DNA of 64,000 bases from Halomonas gemina (GCF_023554995.1 NZ_JAMJPK010000001.1:186001-250000); one strand, 5' to 3'; shown: positions 9,358 through 17,745, numbered from the stretch's first letter. Notes: generated from the letters alone by a model not told the origin. Program-made: numbers and translations.

Positions 9358-9801
9358 TCAGGCCTCGTGGCCGAGGCTGCGCAGTACCTCCCGGGCACGG
9401 TGGTCCACGTCGTCGAGCTCCATGCGCATCAGGCGGATGTCCTCCAGCTGACGCTCGAGGTTGTCGCGCTTGTCGGCCAGTATCTCCAGCAGGCGCCAGA
9501 GCTGGCGCGCGTTGCCGTCGGGCATGGCGTCGTACATCGTCACCACCTCGCGGATCTCGGCCAGCGAGAACCCCAGCCGCTTGCCGCGCAGGGTCAGCTT
9601 CAGGCGCACCCGGTCCTTCTCGCGGTAGATGCGCTTCTGTCCCTCGCGGCGGGGCGCCAGCAGGCCCTCCTGCTCGTAGAAGCGGATGGTACGTGGCGTG
9701 ACCTCGAACATCCTCGCCAGCTCACCGATGGTGTAGTGCCGGTGCTGGCGGGGCAGGGCCTCCTGGCTGGCCGCTTTGGCCGGGGCGCTTGGCTGTGTCA
9801 T
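9358..9801 (-). CDS. MerR-family regulator, LiuR-like
   Basis: Transcription factor of 147 residues. The winged helix-turn-helix is at about 23-48 (YTIGELARMFEVTPRTIRFY), the arm at 50-90, and a dimerising coiled coil at about 100-140. It contains no cysteine, so metal sensing is unlikely. It resembles LiuR, the MerR protein that controls branched-chain amino acid breakdown in many proteobacteria. Divergence from acyl-CoA dehydrogenase genes supports this. A candidate operator (TTTACGT..ACGTAAA) lies in its own upstream region, so autoregulation is likely. Confidence 0.85.
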   Translation of the reverse strand: MTQPSAPAKAASQEALPRQHRHYTIGELARMFEVTPRTIRFYEQEGLLAPRREGQKRIYREKDRVRLKLTLRGKRLGFSLAEIREVVTMYDAMPDGNARQLWRLLEILADKRDNLERQLEDIRLMRMELDDVDHRAREVLRSLGHEA

Positions 9802-9842
9802 GACGTCGATCCTGTGACCGGGTGGTGAACCGGCGGTTTTCC

Positions 9843-9869
9843 ACCTCGTCTGGCAACACTAGACGAGGT
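9843..9869. promoter_or_regulatory. Inverted repeat 1 in the divergent valine-locus control region
   Basis: ACCTCGTCT (9843-9851) and AGACGAGGT (9861-9869) form a perfect 9-9-9 inverted repeat between the merR start (9801) and the acyl-CoA dehydrogenase start (10066). It covers TAGTGT on the minus strand (9861-9856), a candidate merR -10 element. The protein that binds it is not known. Confidence 0.55.
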
Positions 9870-9884
9870 TTACGTTAACGTAAA
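9869..9884. promoter_or_regulatory. Perfect 16-bp palindrome, candidate LiuR operator
   Basis: TTTACGTTAACGTAAA is a perfect palindrome. It resembles the operator type reported for LiuR. On the minus strand TTTACG (9884-9879) is 17 bases from TAGTGT (9861-9856), so it may overlap the merR -35 element. Confidence 0.7.
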
Positions 9885-9916
9885 GTGCTTGTTCGACCAT
9901 GGGGTGATATGGGATA

Positions 9917-9936
9917 AACCTAGCAAGTGCTAGGTT
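9917..9936. promoter_or_regulatory. Inverted repeat 3, possible operator of a second regulator
   Basis: AACCTAGCA-AG-TGCTAGGTT is a perfect 9-2-9 inverted repeat. It lies about 130 bases before the acyl-CoA dehydrogenase start and overlaps the likely transcription start region (TTGTTC at 9889, GGATAA at 9912). Its form suits a TetR-type repressor rather than a MerR protein. No such regulator is encoded nearby. Confidence 0.5.
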
Positions 9937-10065
9937 GGTGTCCAGCCGGCCGGGCGAGGCAATGATGTCGCCGGAGTGCCCCCGAGACCTGCCCGGGGCC
10001 CGCAGCGGCCCGGACAACAACCACAAAGATGTCATACACCCATTGCTGAACAAGAGGGATTCCCC

Positions 10066-11232
10066 ATGGACTTCTCCCTGACCGATGACCAGAAGGCGCT
10101 GGCCGCCGCGGCCGCCGACTTCGCGAGGGCCGAGCTGGTCGAGCATGCCGCCGACTGGGACGCGCGTTCCCACTTTCCGGTGGAAGTGATCCGCCGGGCC
10201 GGCGAGGCGGGGTTCCTCGGCATCTATACCCCGGAAGAGCACGGCGGCTTGGGGCTCTCGCGCCTCGAGGCCTCGCTGATCTTCGAGCAGCTCGCCCAGG
10301 GCTGCATCTCTACCACGGCCTACCTGACCATCCACAATATGGTGACCTGGATGATCGCCAGCTGGGGCGACGATGCCCTGCGCGAGGCCTGGGTGCCTGC
10401 CATGGTAGCCGGTGAGGCGCTCGGCTCCTACTGCCTCACCGAGCCGGGTGCCGGCTCCGATGCCGCCAGCCTGCGCACCAGGGCCGTCCGCGAGGGGGAC
10501 GAGTATGTCCTCTCCGGCAGCAAGATGTTCATCTCCGGCGCGGGGGCCACCGAGGTGCTGGTGGTGATGGCCCGCACCGGCGCGCCCGACAGTGGCGCCG
10601 GTGGTGTCTCGGCGATCGTGGTGCCGGCCGATGCCGCGGGGATCGAATACGGCAAGAACGAGGAGAAAATGGGCTGGAAGAGCCAGCCGACGCGCCTGGT
10701 CAGCTTCGATGGCGTACGGGTGCCGGTCACCAACCGCCTGGGCGCGGAGGGGGAGGGCTTCAAGTTTGCCATGAAGGGGCTCGACGGCGGGCGCCTGAAC
10801 ATCGCCAGCTGCTCGCTCGGTGCTGCCCAGCAGGCGCTGACCCTGTCTCGGGACTACCTCGCCGAGCGCAAGCAGTTCGGGCGTGAGCTCTCGCAGTTCC
10901 AGGCCCTGCAGTTCAAGCTCGCCGACATGGCCAGCGAGCTGACCGCCGCGCGGCTGATGGTCCGCCACGCCGCCTGGCGCCTCGACCAGGGCGACCCCGA
11001 GGCCACGGCCCACTGCGCCATGGCCAAGCGCTTCGCCACCGATATGGGCTTCAGCGTCTGCAACGAGGCCCTGCAACTGCATGGCGGCTATGGTTACATC
11101 CGTGAGTACCCCCTGGAGCGTCTGGTCCGTGATACCCGGGTACACCAGATCCTCGAGGGCACCAACGAGATCATGCGCCTGATCGTCGCCCGTCGCCTGC
11201 TGGCCGACGGCGTCATCGAATCCTTGCAATAG
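10066..11232 (+). CDS. Acyl-CoA dehydrogenase, probably isobutyryl-CoA dehydrogenase
   Basis: FAD enzyme that introduces the alpha-beta double bond; in this context probably isobutyryl-CoA to methacrylyl-CoA in valine breakdown. It is 388 residues. Visible features are YCLTEPGAGSDAAS, the substrate and FAD region, ERKQFGREL, QLHGGYGYIREYPLERLVRD and ILEGTNEIMR near the C-terminus, with the likely catalytic base E364. The start at 10066 follows AGAGGGA. Ten bases separate it from the next gene. The substrate is inferred from the two following genes, which encode the hydrolase and dehydrogenase of the valine route. Confidence 0.88.
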   Translation: MDFSLTDDQKALAAAAADFARAELVEHAADWDARSHFPVEVIRRAGEAGFLGIYTPEEHGGLGLSRLEASLIFEQLAQGCISTTAYLTIHNMVTWMIASWGDDALREAWVPAMVAGEALGSYCLTEPGAGSDAASLRTRAVREGDEYVLSGSKMFISGAGATEVLVVMARTGAPDSGAGGVSAIVVPADAAGIEYGKNEEKMGWKSQPTRLVSFDGVRVPVTNRLGAEGEGFKFAMKGLDGGRLNIASCSLGAAQQALTLSRDYLAERKQFGRELSQFQALQFKLADMASELTAARLMVRHAAWRLDQGDPEATAHCAMAKRFATDMGFSVCNEALQLHGGYGYIREYPLERLVRDTRVHQILEGTNEIMRLIVARRLLADGVIESLQ

Positions 11233-11242
11233 GAGACCCTAG

Positions 11243-12397
11243 ATGTCGGACCTTGCAGTGCTCTTCGACGAGCTGCCCACCCGCGATGGCGGCCGCATCG
11301 GCGTGGCCACCCTCAACGCCCCGAAGTCGCTCAACGCCCTGTCGCTGGAGATGATTCGCCAGCTCGAGGCCAAGCTCGAGGCCTGGGCGATGGACCGCAG
11401 CGTGGTGGCGGTGTGGCTCGAGGGCAGCGGCGACAAGGCCTTCTGTGCCGGCGGTGACGTGGTGGCCCTCTACCGCTCGCTGACCGAGGAGGGCGAGAAC
11501 CGCGGTGCCGGCCGCGATGGCATCTTCGCCGAGACCTACTTCACCGCGGAGTACCGCCTCGACTACCGCATCCACACCTACCCCAAGCCGCTGATGGTCT
11601 GGGGCGACGGCATCGTCATGGGCGGCGGCCTGGGCCTGATGGCCGGCGGCTTCCAGCGTCTGGTCACCGAGACCACGCGTATCGCCATGCCGGAGATCAC
11701 CATCGGCCTCTATCCCGACATCGGGGCGAGCTGGTTCCTGGGCCGCATGCCCACCGGGGTGGGGGCCTACCTGGGCCTGACCGGGGCCCAACTCAATGCC
11801 CGCGACGCCCTTGACCTGGGGATGGCCGACCGCCTCATCCCGCGGGAGCGCCGTGAGGCGCTGCTCGGCGCCCTGGAAGAGGCCAACTACGGCGATCGCA
11901 GCCTGCCGGCCCTGCGTGCCGGCGTGCAGGCGGTGCTCGATGACCACGAGGATCGCCGCGCCGCGCCGCCCGGCCAGGTGTGGCCGCACCTCGACCATAT
12001 CCAGGCGCTGGTCGGCCGGGTGGATGCCGCCACGGCCATCAAGCGCATCCTGCGCGACACCATCGACGACGGCTGGCTTGCCGCCAACCGCGCGCGTCTC
12101 GAGGACGGCTGCCCGATGAGCGCCCAGTTGGTGTGGCGCATGCTCGAGCGCCACGCCCATTCCAGCCTCGCCGATGCCTTCCGTGACGAACTCGGCCTGT
12201 CGGTGCAGTGCTGCCGCCAGGGAGACTTCGTCGAGGGGGTGCGCGCGCTGCTGGTCGACAAGGACAAGGCGCCACGCTGGAAGCACGACAGCGTCGCCGG
12301 GGTTCCTGCGGCCGATATCCAGGCTCTGATGACCCCGCTCTGGCCCAGCGAGTCACACCCCCTGCGCGACCTCGGCGTCGGCCACCGGGTCGGCTGA
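11243..12397 (+). CDS. 3-hydroxyisobutyryl-CoA hydrolase
   Basis: Crotonase-fold thioesterase that releases 3-hydroxyisobutyrate from its CoA ester, a step special to valine catabolism. It is 384 residues. The oxyanion-hole motif is FCAGGDV (68-73), the second glycine motif is MGGGLGLM (126-133), and the catalytic pair is E151 and D159 in MPEITIGLYPDIG, with the same eight-residue spacing as in human HIBCH. Length and the long C-terminal extension separate it from ordinary enoyl-CoA hydratases. It follows the dehydrogenase gene closely and precedes mmsB by 48 bases. Confidence 0.9.
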   Translation: MSDLAVLFDELPTRDGGRIGVATLNAPKSLNALSLEMIRQLEAKLEAWAMDRSVVAVWLEGSGDKAFCAGGDVVALYRSLTEEGENRGAGRDGIFAETYFTAEYRLDYRIHTYPKPLMVWGDGIVMGGGLGLMAGGFQRLVTETTRIAMPEITIGLYPDIGASWFLGRMPTGVGAYLGLTGAQLNARDALDLGMADRLIPRERREALLGALEEANYGDRSLPALRAGVQAVLDDHEDRRAAPPGQVWPHLDHIQALVGRVDAATAIKRILRDTIDDGWLAANRARLEDGCPMSAQLVWRMLERHAHSSLADAFRDELGLSVQCCRQGDFVEGVRALLVDKDKAPRWKHDSVAGVPAADIQALMTPLWPSESHPLRDLGVGHRVG

Positions 12398-12445
12398 GGG
12401 CGACGCGCCGCCCTGAACAACTCACAACGCAACAGGAGCATGCCA

Positions 12446-13348
12446 ATGAACATCGCCTTTATCGGCCTCGGCAACATGGGCGCGCCCATGGCCAGCAACC
12501 TGGTCAAGGCCGGCCATGACGTCACCGTCTTCGACCTGGTCGAGAGCGCCATCCAGGCCCTGGAAGCCGGGGGCGCACGGCGCGCCGCCAGCGCCGAGGC
12601 AGCCGCCGCCGGTGCGGACGTGGTCGTCTCCATGCTGCCGGCCGGGGCCCACGTCAAGGGGCTCTATCTGGGCCGCGACGGCGCGCCGGGTCTGCTCGAT
12701 GCTCTCGACGGCAAGCCGCTGCTCGTCGACTCCTCGACCATCGCCCCCGACGATGCCCGCCTGGTGGGGGCCGCCGCCGCCGAACGCGGCTTCACCTACC
12801 TGGATGCCCCGGTCTCCGGCGGAGTGGGCGGTGCCAAGGCCGGCACCCTGACCTTTATCGTCGGCGGCGAGGCGGCCGGTTTCGAACAGGCCAAGCCGCT
12901 GCTCGAGGCCATGGGCAAGAACATCTTCCATGCCGGGGAGGTGGGCGCCGGCCAGGTGGCCAAGATCTGCAACAACATGCTGCTCGGCATCCTGATGTCG
13001 GGCACCGCCGAGGCCCTGGCACTGGGCGTGAAGAACGGCATGGACCCGGCCGTGCTCTCCGAGATCATGAAGCAGAGCAGCGGCGGCAACTGGGCACTCA
13101 ACGTCTACAACCCCTGGCCCGGGGTGATGGAGGGCTCTGCTGCCTCTCGGGACTACCAGGGCGGCTTCCTGACCGACTTGATGGCCAAGGACCTGGGGCT
13201 GGCCTGGGAGCTGGCGCTGGGGTCGAAATCCACCGTGCCAATGGGCTCCCAGGCCCGCAATCTTTTCGCCCTGCACAGTGCCCAGGGCAGCGGGCAGCTC
13301 GACTTCTCCAGCATCCAGCGCCTCTACCGCCAGGGCGAGGAGAAGTAA
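12446..13348 (+). CDS. mmsB: 3-hydroxyisobutyrate dehydrogenase
   Basis: NAD-dependent oxidation of 3-hydroxyisobutyrate to methylmalonate semialdehyde. It is 300 residues. The dinucleotide motif GLGNMG is at 7-12, the substrate motif DAPVSGG at 120-126, and the catalytic lysine K173 with N177 in GAGQVAKICNN. The start at 12446 was chosen over the ATG at 12440 because AGGAG (12434-12438) is seven bases before it and only one base before the other. The next enzyme, methylmalonate-semialdehyde dehydrogenase (mmsA), is not in the window. An octamer array begins right after the stop codon. Confidence 0.94.
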   Translation: MNIAFIGLGNMGAPMASNLVKAGHDVTVFDLVESAIQALEAGGARRAASAEAAAAGADVVVSMLPAGAHVKGLYLGRDGAPGLLDALDGKPLLVDSSTIAPDDARLVGAAAAERGFTYLDAPVSGGVGGAKAGTLTFIVGGEAAGFEQAKPLLEAMGKNIFHAGEVGAGQVAKICNNMLLGILMSGTAEALALGVKNGMDPAVLSEIMKQSSGGNWALNVYNPWPGVMEGSAASRDYQGGFLTDLMAKDLGLAWELALGSKSTVPMGSQARNLFALHSAQGSGQLDFSSIQRLYRQGEEK

Positions 13349-13353
13349 GCGCC

Positions 13354-13457
13354 AAGCAGCCAAGCAGCCAAGCAGCCAAGCAGCCAAGCAGCCAAGCAGC
13401 CAAGCAGCCAAGCAGCCAAGCAGCCAAGCAGCCAAGCAGCCAAGCAGCCAAGCAGCC
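13354..13457. repeat. Octamer tandem array, 13 x AAGCAGCC
   Basis: Thirteen perfect copies begin five bases after the mmsB stop codon. A partial copy lacking one base (AAGCGCC, 13347-13353) overlaps the stop codon. The array ends two bases before a hairpin stem. Confidence 0.97.
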
Positions 13458-13459
13458 AA

Positions 13460-13497
13460 GGAAAATCTCCAGCAGGCGAGTCTGCTGGAGATTTTCC
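13460..13497. terminator. Hairpin terminator after mmsB
   Basis: A 16-bp perfect stem (13460-13475 with 13482-13497) has a six-base loop and A/T-rich base pairs at its foot (GGAAAAT/ATTTTCC). The apical sequence CTCCAGCAG/CTGCTGGAG is the same as in the hairpin at 7492, which also follows an octamer array. Confidence 0.85.
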
Positions 13498-13529
13498 TGT
13501 GTTGCCGCAGTGGGCGCGATCACCATCCT

Positions 13530-13599
13530 GCTCGGCGCTCGGCGCTCGGCGCTCGGCGCTCGGCGCTCGGCGCTCGGCGCTCGGCGCTCGGCGCTCGGC
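13530..13599. repeat. Heptamer tandem array, 10 x GCTCGGC
   Basis: Ten perfect heptamers follow the anchor ACCATCCT and end in GCGCGGT about 65 bases before the MATE start. With a 7-bp unit, every frame reads open on both strands (SALGARR or AERRAPS repeats). This explains the N-terminal extension of the MATE open frame, which is not taken as coding. Confidence 0.97.
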
Positions 13600-13669
13600 G
13601 CGCGGTGAACTTTGCCCTCTATCCGGGGAAGCGGCACAATCCAGTGCCCGTTTTCCGTCGAGACCCTGC

Positions 13670-15055
13670 ATGAGCGCACCCGCTTCCCCGTCCTCTTCCC
13701 CCGCGTCACGCCCCCGTCCCGCGCGTCGCGAGCTGCTCGAGGGCCCCATCGGCCTGACCCTGCTGCGCAAGAGCCTGCCGGTGGTCGGCGGCATGATCGC
13801 CATGATGAGCTTCAACCTGGTGGATACCTGGTTCATCTCGCGCCTCGGCACCGAGGAGCTGGCGGCGGTCTCCTTCACCTTCCCGGTGGTCTTCACGGTG
13901 ATCAGCCTGGCCATCGGCCTGGGCATCGGGACCTCGGCAGTGGTGGCCCGCCGGCTGGGGCAGGGCGACCTGGACAGGGTACGGCGACGCGCCACCGATG
14001 CGGCCCTGCTGGCGGTGGGGGTGGGGCTGTGCATGACGCTGCTGGGCCTTGCCACCCTGGAACCGCTGTTCCGCCTGATGGGCGCCGATGACCTGCTGAT
14101 GCCGCATATCCGCGCCTACATGGGCATCTGGTACCTCGGGGCGACGGCGGTGATCGTGCCACGGGTGCTCAACAGCATCCTGCGCGCCCACGGCAATACC
14201 GCCACCCAGGGACTGATGATGGTGCTGGCTGCCGGGACCAACGTGCTGCTGGACTGGTGGCTGATCTTCGGTATCGGGCCCTTTCCGGCCCTGGGCGTCT
14301 CCGGCGCGGCGCTCGCCACGGTGTTGAGCTGGGGCCTGATGGCCGGGGTGCTGGTCTTCCAGCGCGAACTGCGCGAGCTCTTCGACCTGGCTGGCCTGAG
14401 CTGGCAGGGCCTTGCCAGCTCCTGGCGGGAGCTGGGCCGCATCGCGGGGCCGGCGGCCCTCACCAGTGTCTTCACGCCCATCGCCCTGGGCCTGGTGACC
14501 CGCATCGTGTCCGGCCACGGCCACGATGCGGTGGCCGGCTACGGCGTGGGCACGCGCATCGAGGCCATCTCCCAGATCGCCGTGCTGGCGCTCTCCATGA
14601 CCCTCTCGCCGATGGTCAGCCAGAATGCGGGTGCCGGCCAGCACGACCGGGTGCGCCGGGCGATCCTGGGCTGCTTCGTCTTCGTGTTGGCCTGGCAACT
14701 GCTGGTCTGGGGTGTGCTGCAACTGCTGGCGCCCTGGCTGGTGGCGGGCTACGCCCAGCGCGAGACGGTCGGGGAGGTGCTGCGCAGTTTCCTGTGGCTG
14801 GTGCCCCTGGGCCTCGGTGCCCAGGGCGTGGTGATCCTGGCGGTCTCCTCCTTCAACGCCCTGCACCGTCCCGCCCGGGCCATGCGACTGTCGGTGGTCA
14901 GGCTCTTCGCGCTGACCGTGCCGCTGGCCTGGCTGGGCGGGCGGCTGGCGAGTAGTACGGGCGTCTTCGCCGGCCTGCTCGTCGCCAACCTGCTGGTCGC
15001 GCTGCTCGCCTGGTGGCAGATCCGCACCCGGCTGGCGCGCCAGGGGGCGCGCTGA
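13670..15055 (+). CDS. MATE-family multidrug/cation antiporter
   Basis: Inner-membrane exporter that uses Na+ or H+ to pump out organic cations. It is 461 residues with about twelve membrane segments in two homologous halves. Family features are FNLVDTWFISRLGTEELAAVSFTFP in the first half (given as TWFISRLGTEELAAV) and GYGVGTRIEAISQIAV with LSMTLSPMVSQNAGAG in the second. The start at 13670 begins a short Ser/Pro-rich cytosolic tail; the longer open frame runs back through the heptamer array and is rejected. The natural substrate cannot be told from sequence. Confidence 0.9.
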   Translation: MSAPASPSSSPASRPRPARRELLEGPIGLTLLRKSLPVVGGMIAMMSFNLVDTWFISRLGTEELAAVSFTFPVVFTVISLAIGLGIGTSAVVARRLGQGDLDRVRRRATDAALLAVGVGLCMTLLGLATLEPLFRLMGADDLLMPHIRAYMGIWYLGATAVIVPRVLNSILRAHGNTATQGLMMVLAAGTNVLLDWWLIFGIGPFPALGVSGAALATVLSWGLMAGVLVFQRELRELFDLAGLSWQGLASSWRELGRIAGPAALTSVFTPIALGLVTRIVSGHGHDAVAGYGVGTRIEAISQIAVLALSMTLSPMVSQNAGAGQHDRVRRAILGCFVFVLAWQLLVWGVLQLLAPWLVAGYAQRETVGEVLRSFLWLVPLGLGAQGVVILAVSSFNALHRPARAMRLSVVRLFALTVPLAWLGGRLASSTGVFAGLLVANLLVALLAWWQIRTRLARQGAR

Positions 15056-15083
15056 AAGATCCCTCGGACAGGCGACGTCGGAC

Positions 15084-15127
15084 TTGGCAGATGACTCCTC
15101 TTGGTCTACATTTGATTAAAATGTAGA
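15084..15127 (+). promoter_or_regulatory. gcdH promoter with overlapping operator
   Basis: TTGGCA (15084-15089) and TACATT (15107-15112) are 17 bases apart. A 9-5-9 inverted repeat, TCTACATTT (15105-15113) and AAATGTAGA (15119-15127), covers the -10 and likely start point. This placement suits repression. Glutarate genes in Pseudomonas are controlled by local regulators, but none is encoded beside this pair. Confidence 0.55.
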
Positions 15128-15157
15128 AATTGTCAGCACGCCACCCGAGGACACCCC

Positions 15158-16339
15158 ATGAGCCAGATTACCCCCGTCACCTGGGACGACCCCTTCCGCC
15201 TCGTCGACCAGCTCTCCGAAGACGAGCGCATGGTGCTTCAGACCGCCCATGACTACTGCCAGGAGAAGCTGCTGCCACGGGTGCTGGAGGCCAACCGACA
15301 CGAGCGCTTCGACCGCGAGATCATGAACGAGATGGGCGAGCTGGGCCTGCTCGGTGCGACCATCGACGGCTACAGCTGCGCCGGGCTCAACTACGTCAGC
15401 TACGGCCTGATCGCCCGTGAGGTGGAGCGCGTCGACTCCGGCTACCGTAGCGCCATGAGCGTGCAGTCGAGCCTGGTGATGTACCCGATCCATGCCTTCG
15501 GCAGCGAGGCGCAACGTGAGAAGTACCTGCCGAAGCTGGCCAGCGGCGAGTGGGTAGGGGCCTTCGGCCTCACCGAGCCGGACCATGGCTCCGACCCTGG
15601 CGGCATGAGCACCCGGGCCACTCGCACCGATGGCGGCTGGCGCCTGAACGGCACCAAGACCTGGATCACCAATTCGCCCATCGCCGACGTCTTCGTGATC
15701 TGGGCTCGGGATGACGAGGGGGTGGTCAACGGCTTCATCCTCGAGAAGGGTATGAAGGGGCTCTCGGCTCCCAAGATCGAGGGCAAGTTCAGCCTGCGTG
15801 CCTCCATCACCGGCCAGATCGCCATGCAGGACGTGGAGGTCTCGGACGAACAGCGTCTGCCCCACGTCAAGGGGCTCAAGGGGCCGTTCTCCTGCCTCAA
15901 CCGTGCCCGCTACGGCATCGCCTGGGGCACCATGGGGGCTGCCGAGGCCTGCTGGCATGCCGCCCGCGACTATACCCTGGAGCGCAAGCAGTTCGGCCGC
16001 CCCCTGGCCGCCAACCAGCTGATCCAGAAGAAGCTCGCCGATATGCAGACCGAGATCGCCCTGGGTCTGCAGGCCGCGCTGCGCGTCGGTCGCATGATCG
16101 ACGACGGCCAGCTGGTCCCCGAGGCCATCTCGCTGATCAAGCGCAACAACTGCGGCAAGGCGCTGGACATCGCCCGGGTGGCCCGTGACATGCACGGCGG
16201 CAACGGCATCAGCGACGAGTACCACGTGATCCGCCACGTGATGAACCTCGAAGCGGTGAATACCTATGAGGGCACCCACGACGTCCATGCCCTGATCCTC
16301 GGGCGTGCCCAGACCGGCCTGCAAGCGTTTACCGGTTGA
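15158..16339 (+). CDS. gcdH: Glutaryl-CoA dehydrogenase
   Basis: FAD enzyme that oxidises and decarboxylates glutaryl-CoA to crotonyl-CoA in lysine and glutarate breakdown. It is 393 residues. Features typical of GcdH are [11 protein letters not shown] at the N-terminus, [20 protein letters not shown] (the conserved [15 protein letters not shown] stretch), [12 protein letters not shown], the arginine-rich RARYGIAWG and [16 protein letters not shown], where E371 matches the catalytic Glu. It is followed by a class III CoA-transferase, the same pairing as gcdHG of Pseudomonas. Confidence 0.95.
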   Translation: MSQITPVTWDDPFRLVDQLSEDERMVLQTAHDYCQEKLLPRVLEANRHERFDREIMNEMGELGLLGATIDGYSCAGLNYVSYGLIAREVERVDSGYRSAMSVQSSLVMYPIHAFGSEAQREKYLPKLASGEWVGAFGLTEPDHGSDPGGMSTRATRTDGGWRLNGTKTWITNSPIADVFVIWARDDEGVVNGFILEKGMKGLSAPKIEGKFSLRASITGQIAMQDVEVSDEQRLPHVKGLKGPFSCLNRARYGIAWGTMGAAEACWHAARDYTLERKQFGRPLAANQLIQKKLADMQTEIALGLQAALRVGRMIDDGQLVPEAISLIKRNNCGKALDIARVARDMHGGNGISDEYHVIRHVMNLEAVNTYEGTHDVHALILGRAQTGLQAFTG

Positions 16340-16377
16340 TCCGCCAGACTGAAACCGGCTAAAGATAACGAGGGGCG

Positions 16378-16472
16378 CCGGGGGAAAGCTGAAGGGGAGG
16401 TCCTACGCCATGGACGGCGTCGGTAGCGTACAGGGAAGTATTCACAGCGCCTCCCCGTAAGCTTCTCCCCGG
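16378..16472. repeat. ERIC/REP-like palindromic intergenic element
   Basis: Two 23-base arms (16378-16400 and 16450-16472) are inverted copies with four mismatches. They enclose a 49-base core that contains ACGCC-N6-GGCGT. The long imperfect palindrome and the core ending in GTATTCACAGCGCC recall the ERIC class of gammaproteobacterial repeats. It lies between gcdH and gcdG, so it would be transcribed within that operon and could fold in the mRNA. Confidence 0.65.
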
Positions 16473-16512
16473 ATCAGCCCCGAGTGAGCTGAGAGTGAGC
16501 AAGGAGCTCCAG

Positions 16513-17733
16513 ATGAGCGGACCGCTTGAGGGCATTACGGTGCTCGACATGTCGCGGGTGCTGGCCGGCCCCTGGGCCGGCCAGCTGCTCGCCGACCTGG
16601 GCGCGCGGGTGATCAAGGTCGAGCATCCCTCGCGCGGCGATGACACCCGCGGCTGGGGGCCGCCCTGGCTGGCAGAAGACCTTGAGAATAAGCAGGACGA
16701 TGCCGAGCGGGTGGCGGCCTACTTCCTGTGCGCCAATCGCGGCAAGCAGTCGCTGGCCGTGGATATCGCCACCGAAGGCGGCCAGGAGCTGGTCAGGGCA
16801 TTGGCGAAGGGCGCCGATATCCTGCTCGAGAACTTCAAGGTCGGCGGCCTGGCCAAGTACGGGCTCGACTACCCCAGCCTGAAGGCCATCAACCCGCGCC
16901 TGATCGGCTGCTCGGTCACCGGTTTCGGCCAGGACGGTCCCTATGCCCATCGGGCCGGCTACGACTTCATGATCCAGGCCATGGGCGGGCTGATGAGCCT
17001 CTCCGGCGAGCCCGATGGCATGCCCATGAAGACCGGCGTGGCCATCACCGACGTGATGACCGGGCTCTATGCCACGGTGGGCGTGCTGGCCGCCCTGCAG
17101 GAGCGCGCGCGCACCGGCAGGGGGCAGCATATCGACCTGGCGCTGCTCGATGTGCAGGTGGCCACCCTGGCCAACCAGGCACTCAATGCCCTGGTCGAAG
17201 GCCGTTCACCCGAGCGGCATGGCAACGCCCACCCCAATATCGTGCCCTACCAGGCCTTCGCCTGCGCCGACGGTCACCTGGTCGTCACCGTCGGCAACGA
17301 TGCCCAGTTCACGCGCTTTGCCGACCTGCTGGGCCATCCCGAGTGGGCCGAGGATCCTGCCTATGCCACCAATGCCGCTCGGGTCGGCAACCGGGAGGTG
17401 CTGGTCTCGCTCATCCAGCGGATCCTGCTCGAGCGGGGCCGCGATGACTGGCTGGCCGAGATGGAGGCGCGCGGTATCCCCGCCGGCCCCATCAATACCC
17501 TGACCGAAGTCTTCGACGACCCCCAGGTGCGCCATCGCGGCCTGCACCGGACCCTGCAGCGTGGCGATCTCGAGGTGCCCCAGGTCGCCAACCCCTTGCG
17601 CTTCGACGGCGAGCCCGCCACCAGCGAGGTGGCGCCGCCTCGCCTCGGCCAGGACAGCGATGCGATCCTCGCCGAGATGGGGCTGACGCCCGAGGATATT
17701 GCCCGGCTCAGACGGGCAGGGGTGGTGAGATAG
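16513..17733 (+). CDS. gcdG: Class III CoA-transferase, probably succinyl-CoA:glutarate CoA-transferase
   Basis: CaiB/BaiF family enzyme that activates glutarate by moving CoA from a donor, supplying GcdH. It is 406 residues. Family features are GITVLDMSRVLAGPWAGQLL, GARVIKVE, the NRGKQSLAVD segment, ENFKVGG and the likely catalytic aspartate D180 in GVAITDVMTG. The ATG at 16513 was preferred to the GTG at 16495 because AAGGAG (16501-16506) is well placed for it. It forms an operon with gcdH, separated by the palindromic element at 16378. Donor and acceptor are inferred from the pairing. Confidence 0.85.
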   Translation: MSGPLEGITVLDMSRVLAGPWAGQLLADLGARVIKVEHPSRGDDTRGWGPPWLAEDLENKQDDAERVAAYFLCANRGKQSLAVDIATEGGQELVRALAKGADILLENFKVGGLAKYGLDYPSLKAINPRLIGCSVTGFGQDGPYAHRAGYDFMIQAMGGLMSLSGEPDGMPMKTGVAITDVMTGLYATVGVLAALQERARTGRGQHIDLALLDVQVATLANQALNALVEGRSPERHGNAHPNIVPYQAFACADGHLVVTVGNDAQFTRFADLLGHPEWAEDPAYATNAARVGNREVLVSLIQRILLERGRDDWLAEMEARGIPAGPINTLTEVFDDPQVRHRGLHRTLQRGDLEVPQVANPLRFDGEPATSEVAPPRLGQDSDAILAEMGLTPEDIARLRRAGVVR

Positions 17734-17745
17734 CGCCAGGCGGTC

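Larger units (their letters stand above)
13349..13669. other. Gene-free composite repeat region between mmsB and the MATE gene
   Basis: These 321 bases hold, in order, an octamer array, a strong hairpin, a short linker, a heptamer array and about 70 bases of leader before the MATE start codon. I see no coding sequence. Open frames here are products of the repeats. Confidence 0.9.

Noticed and set aside
12422..13459. Open frames with Leu/Trp/Cys repeats (AAWLLGCL) or Ser/Gln repeats at the octamer arrays
   Set aside because: They are produced by an 8-bp unit read in a frame without stops. Similar SALGARR and AERRAPS frames come from the 7-bp unit.
13499..13669. Longer MATE start through the heptamer array
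   Set aside because: It would place repetitive SALGARR sequence at the N-terminus of a membrane protein. The ATG at 13670 gives the normal family length.
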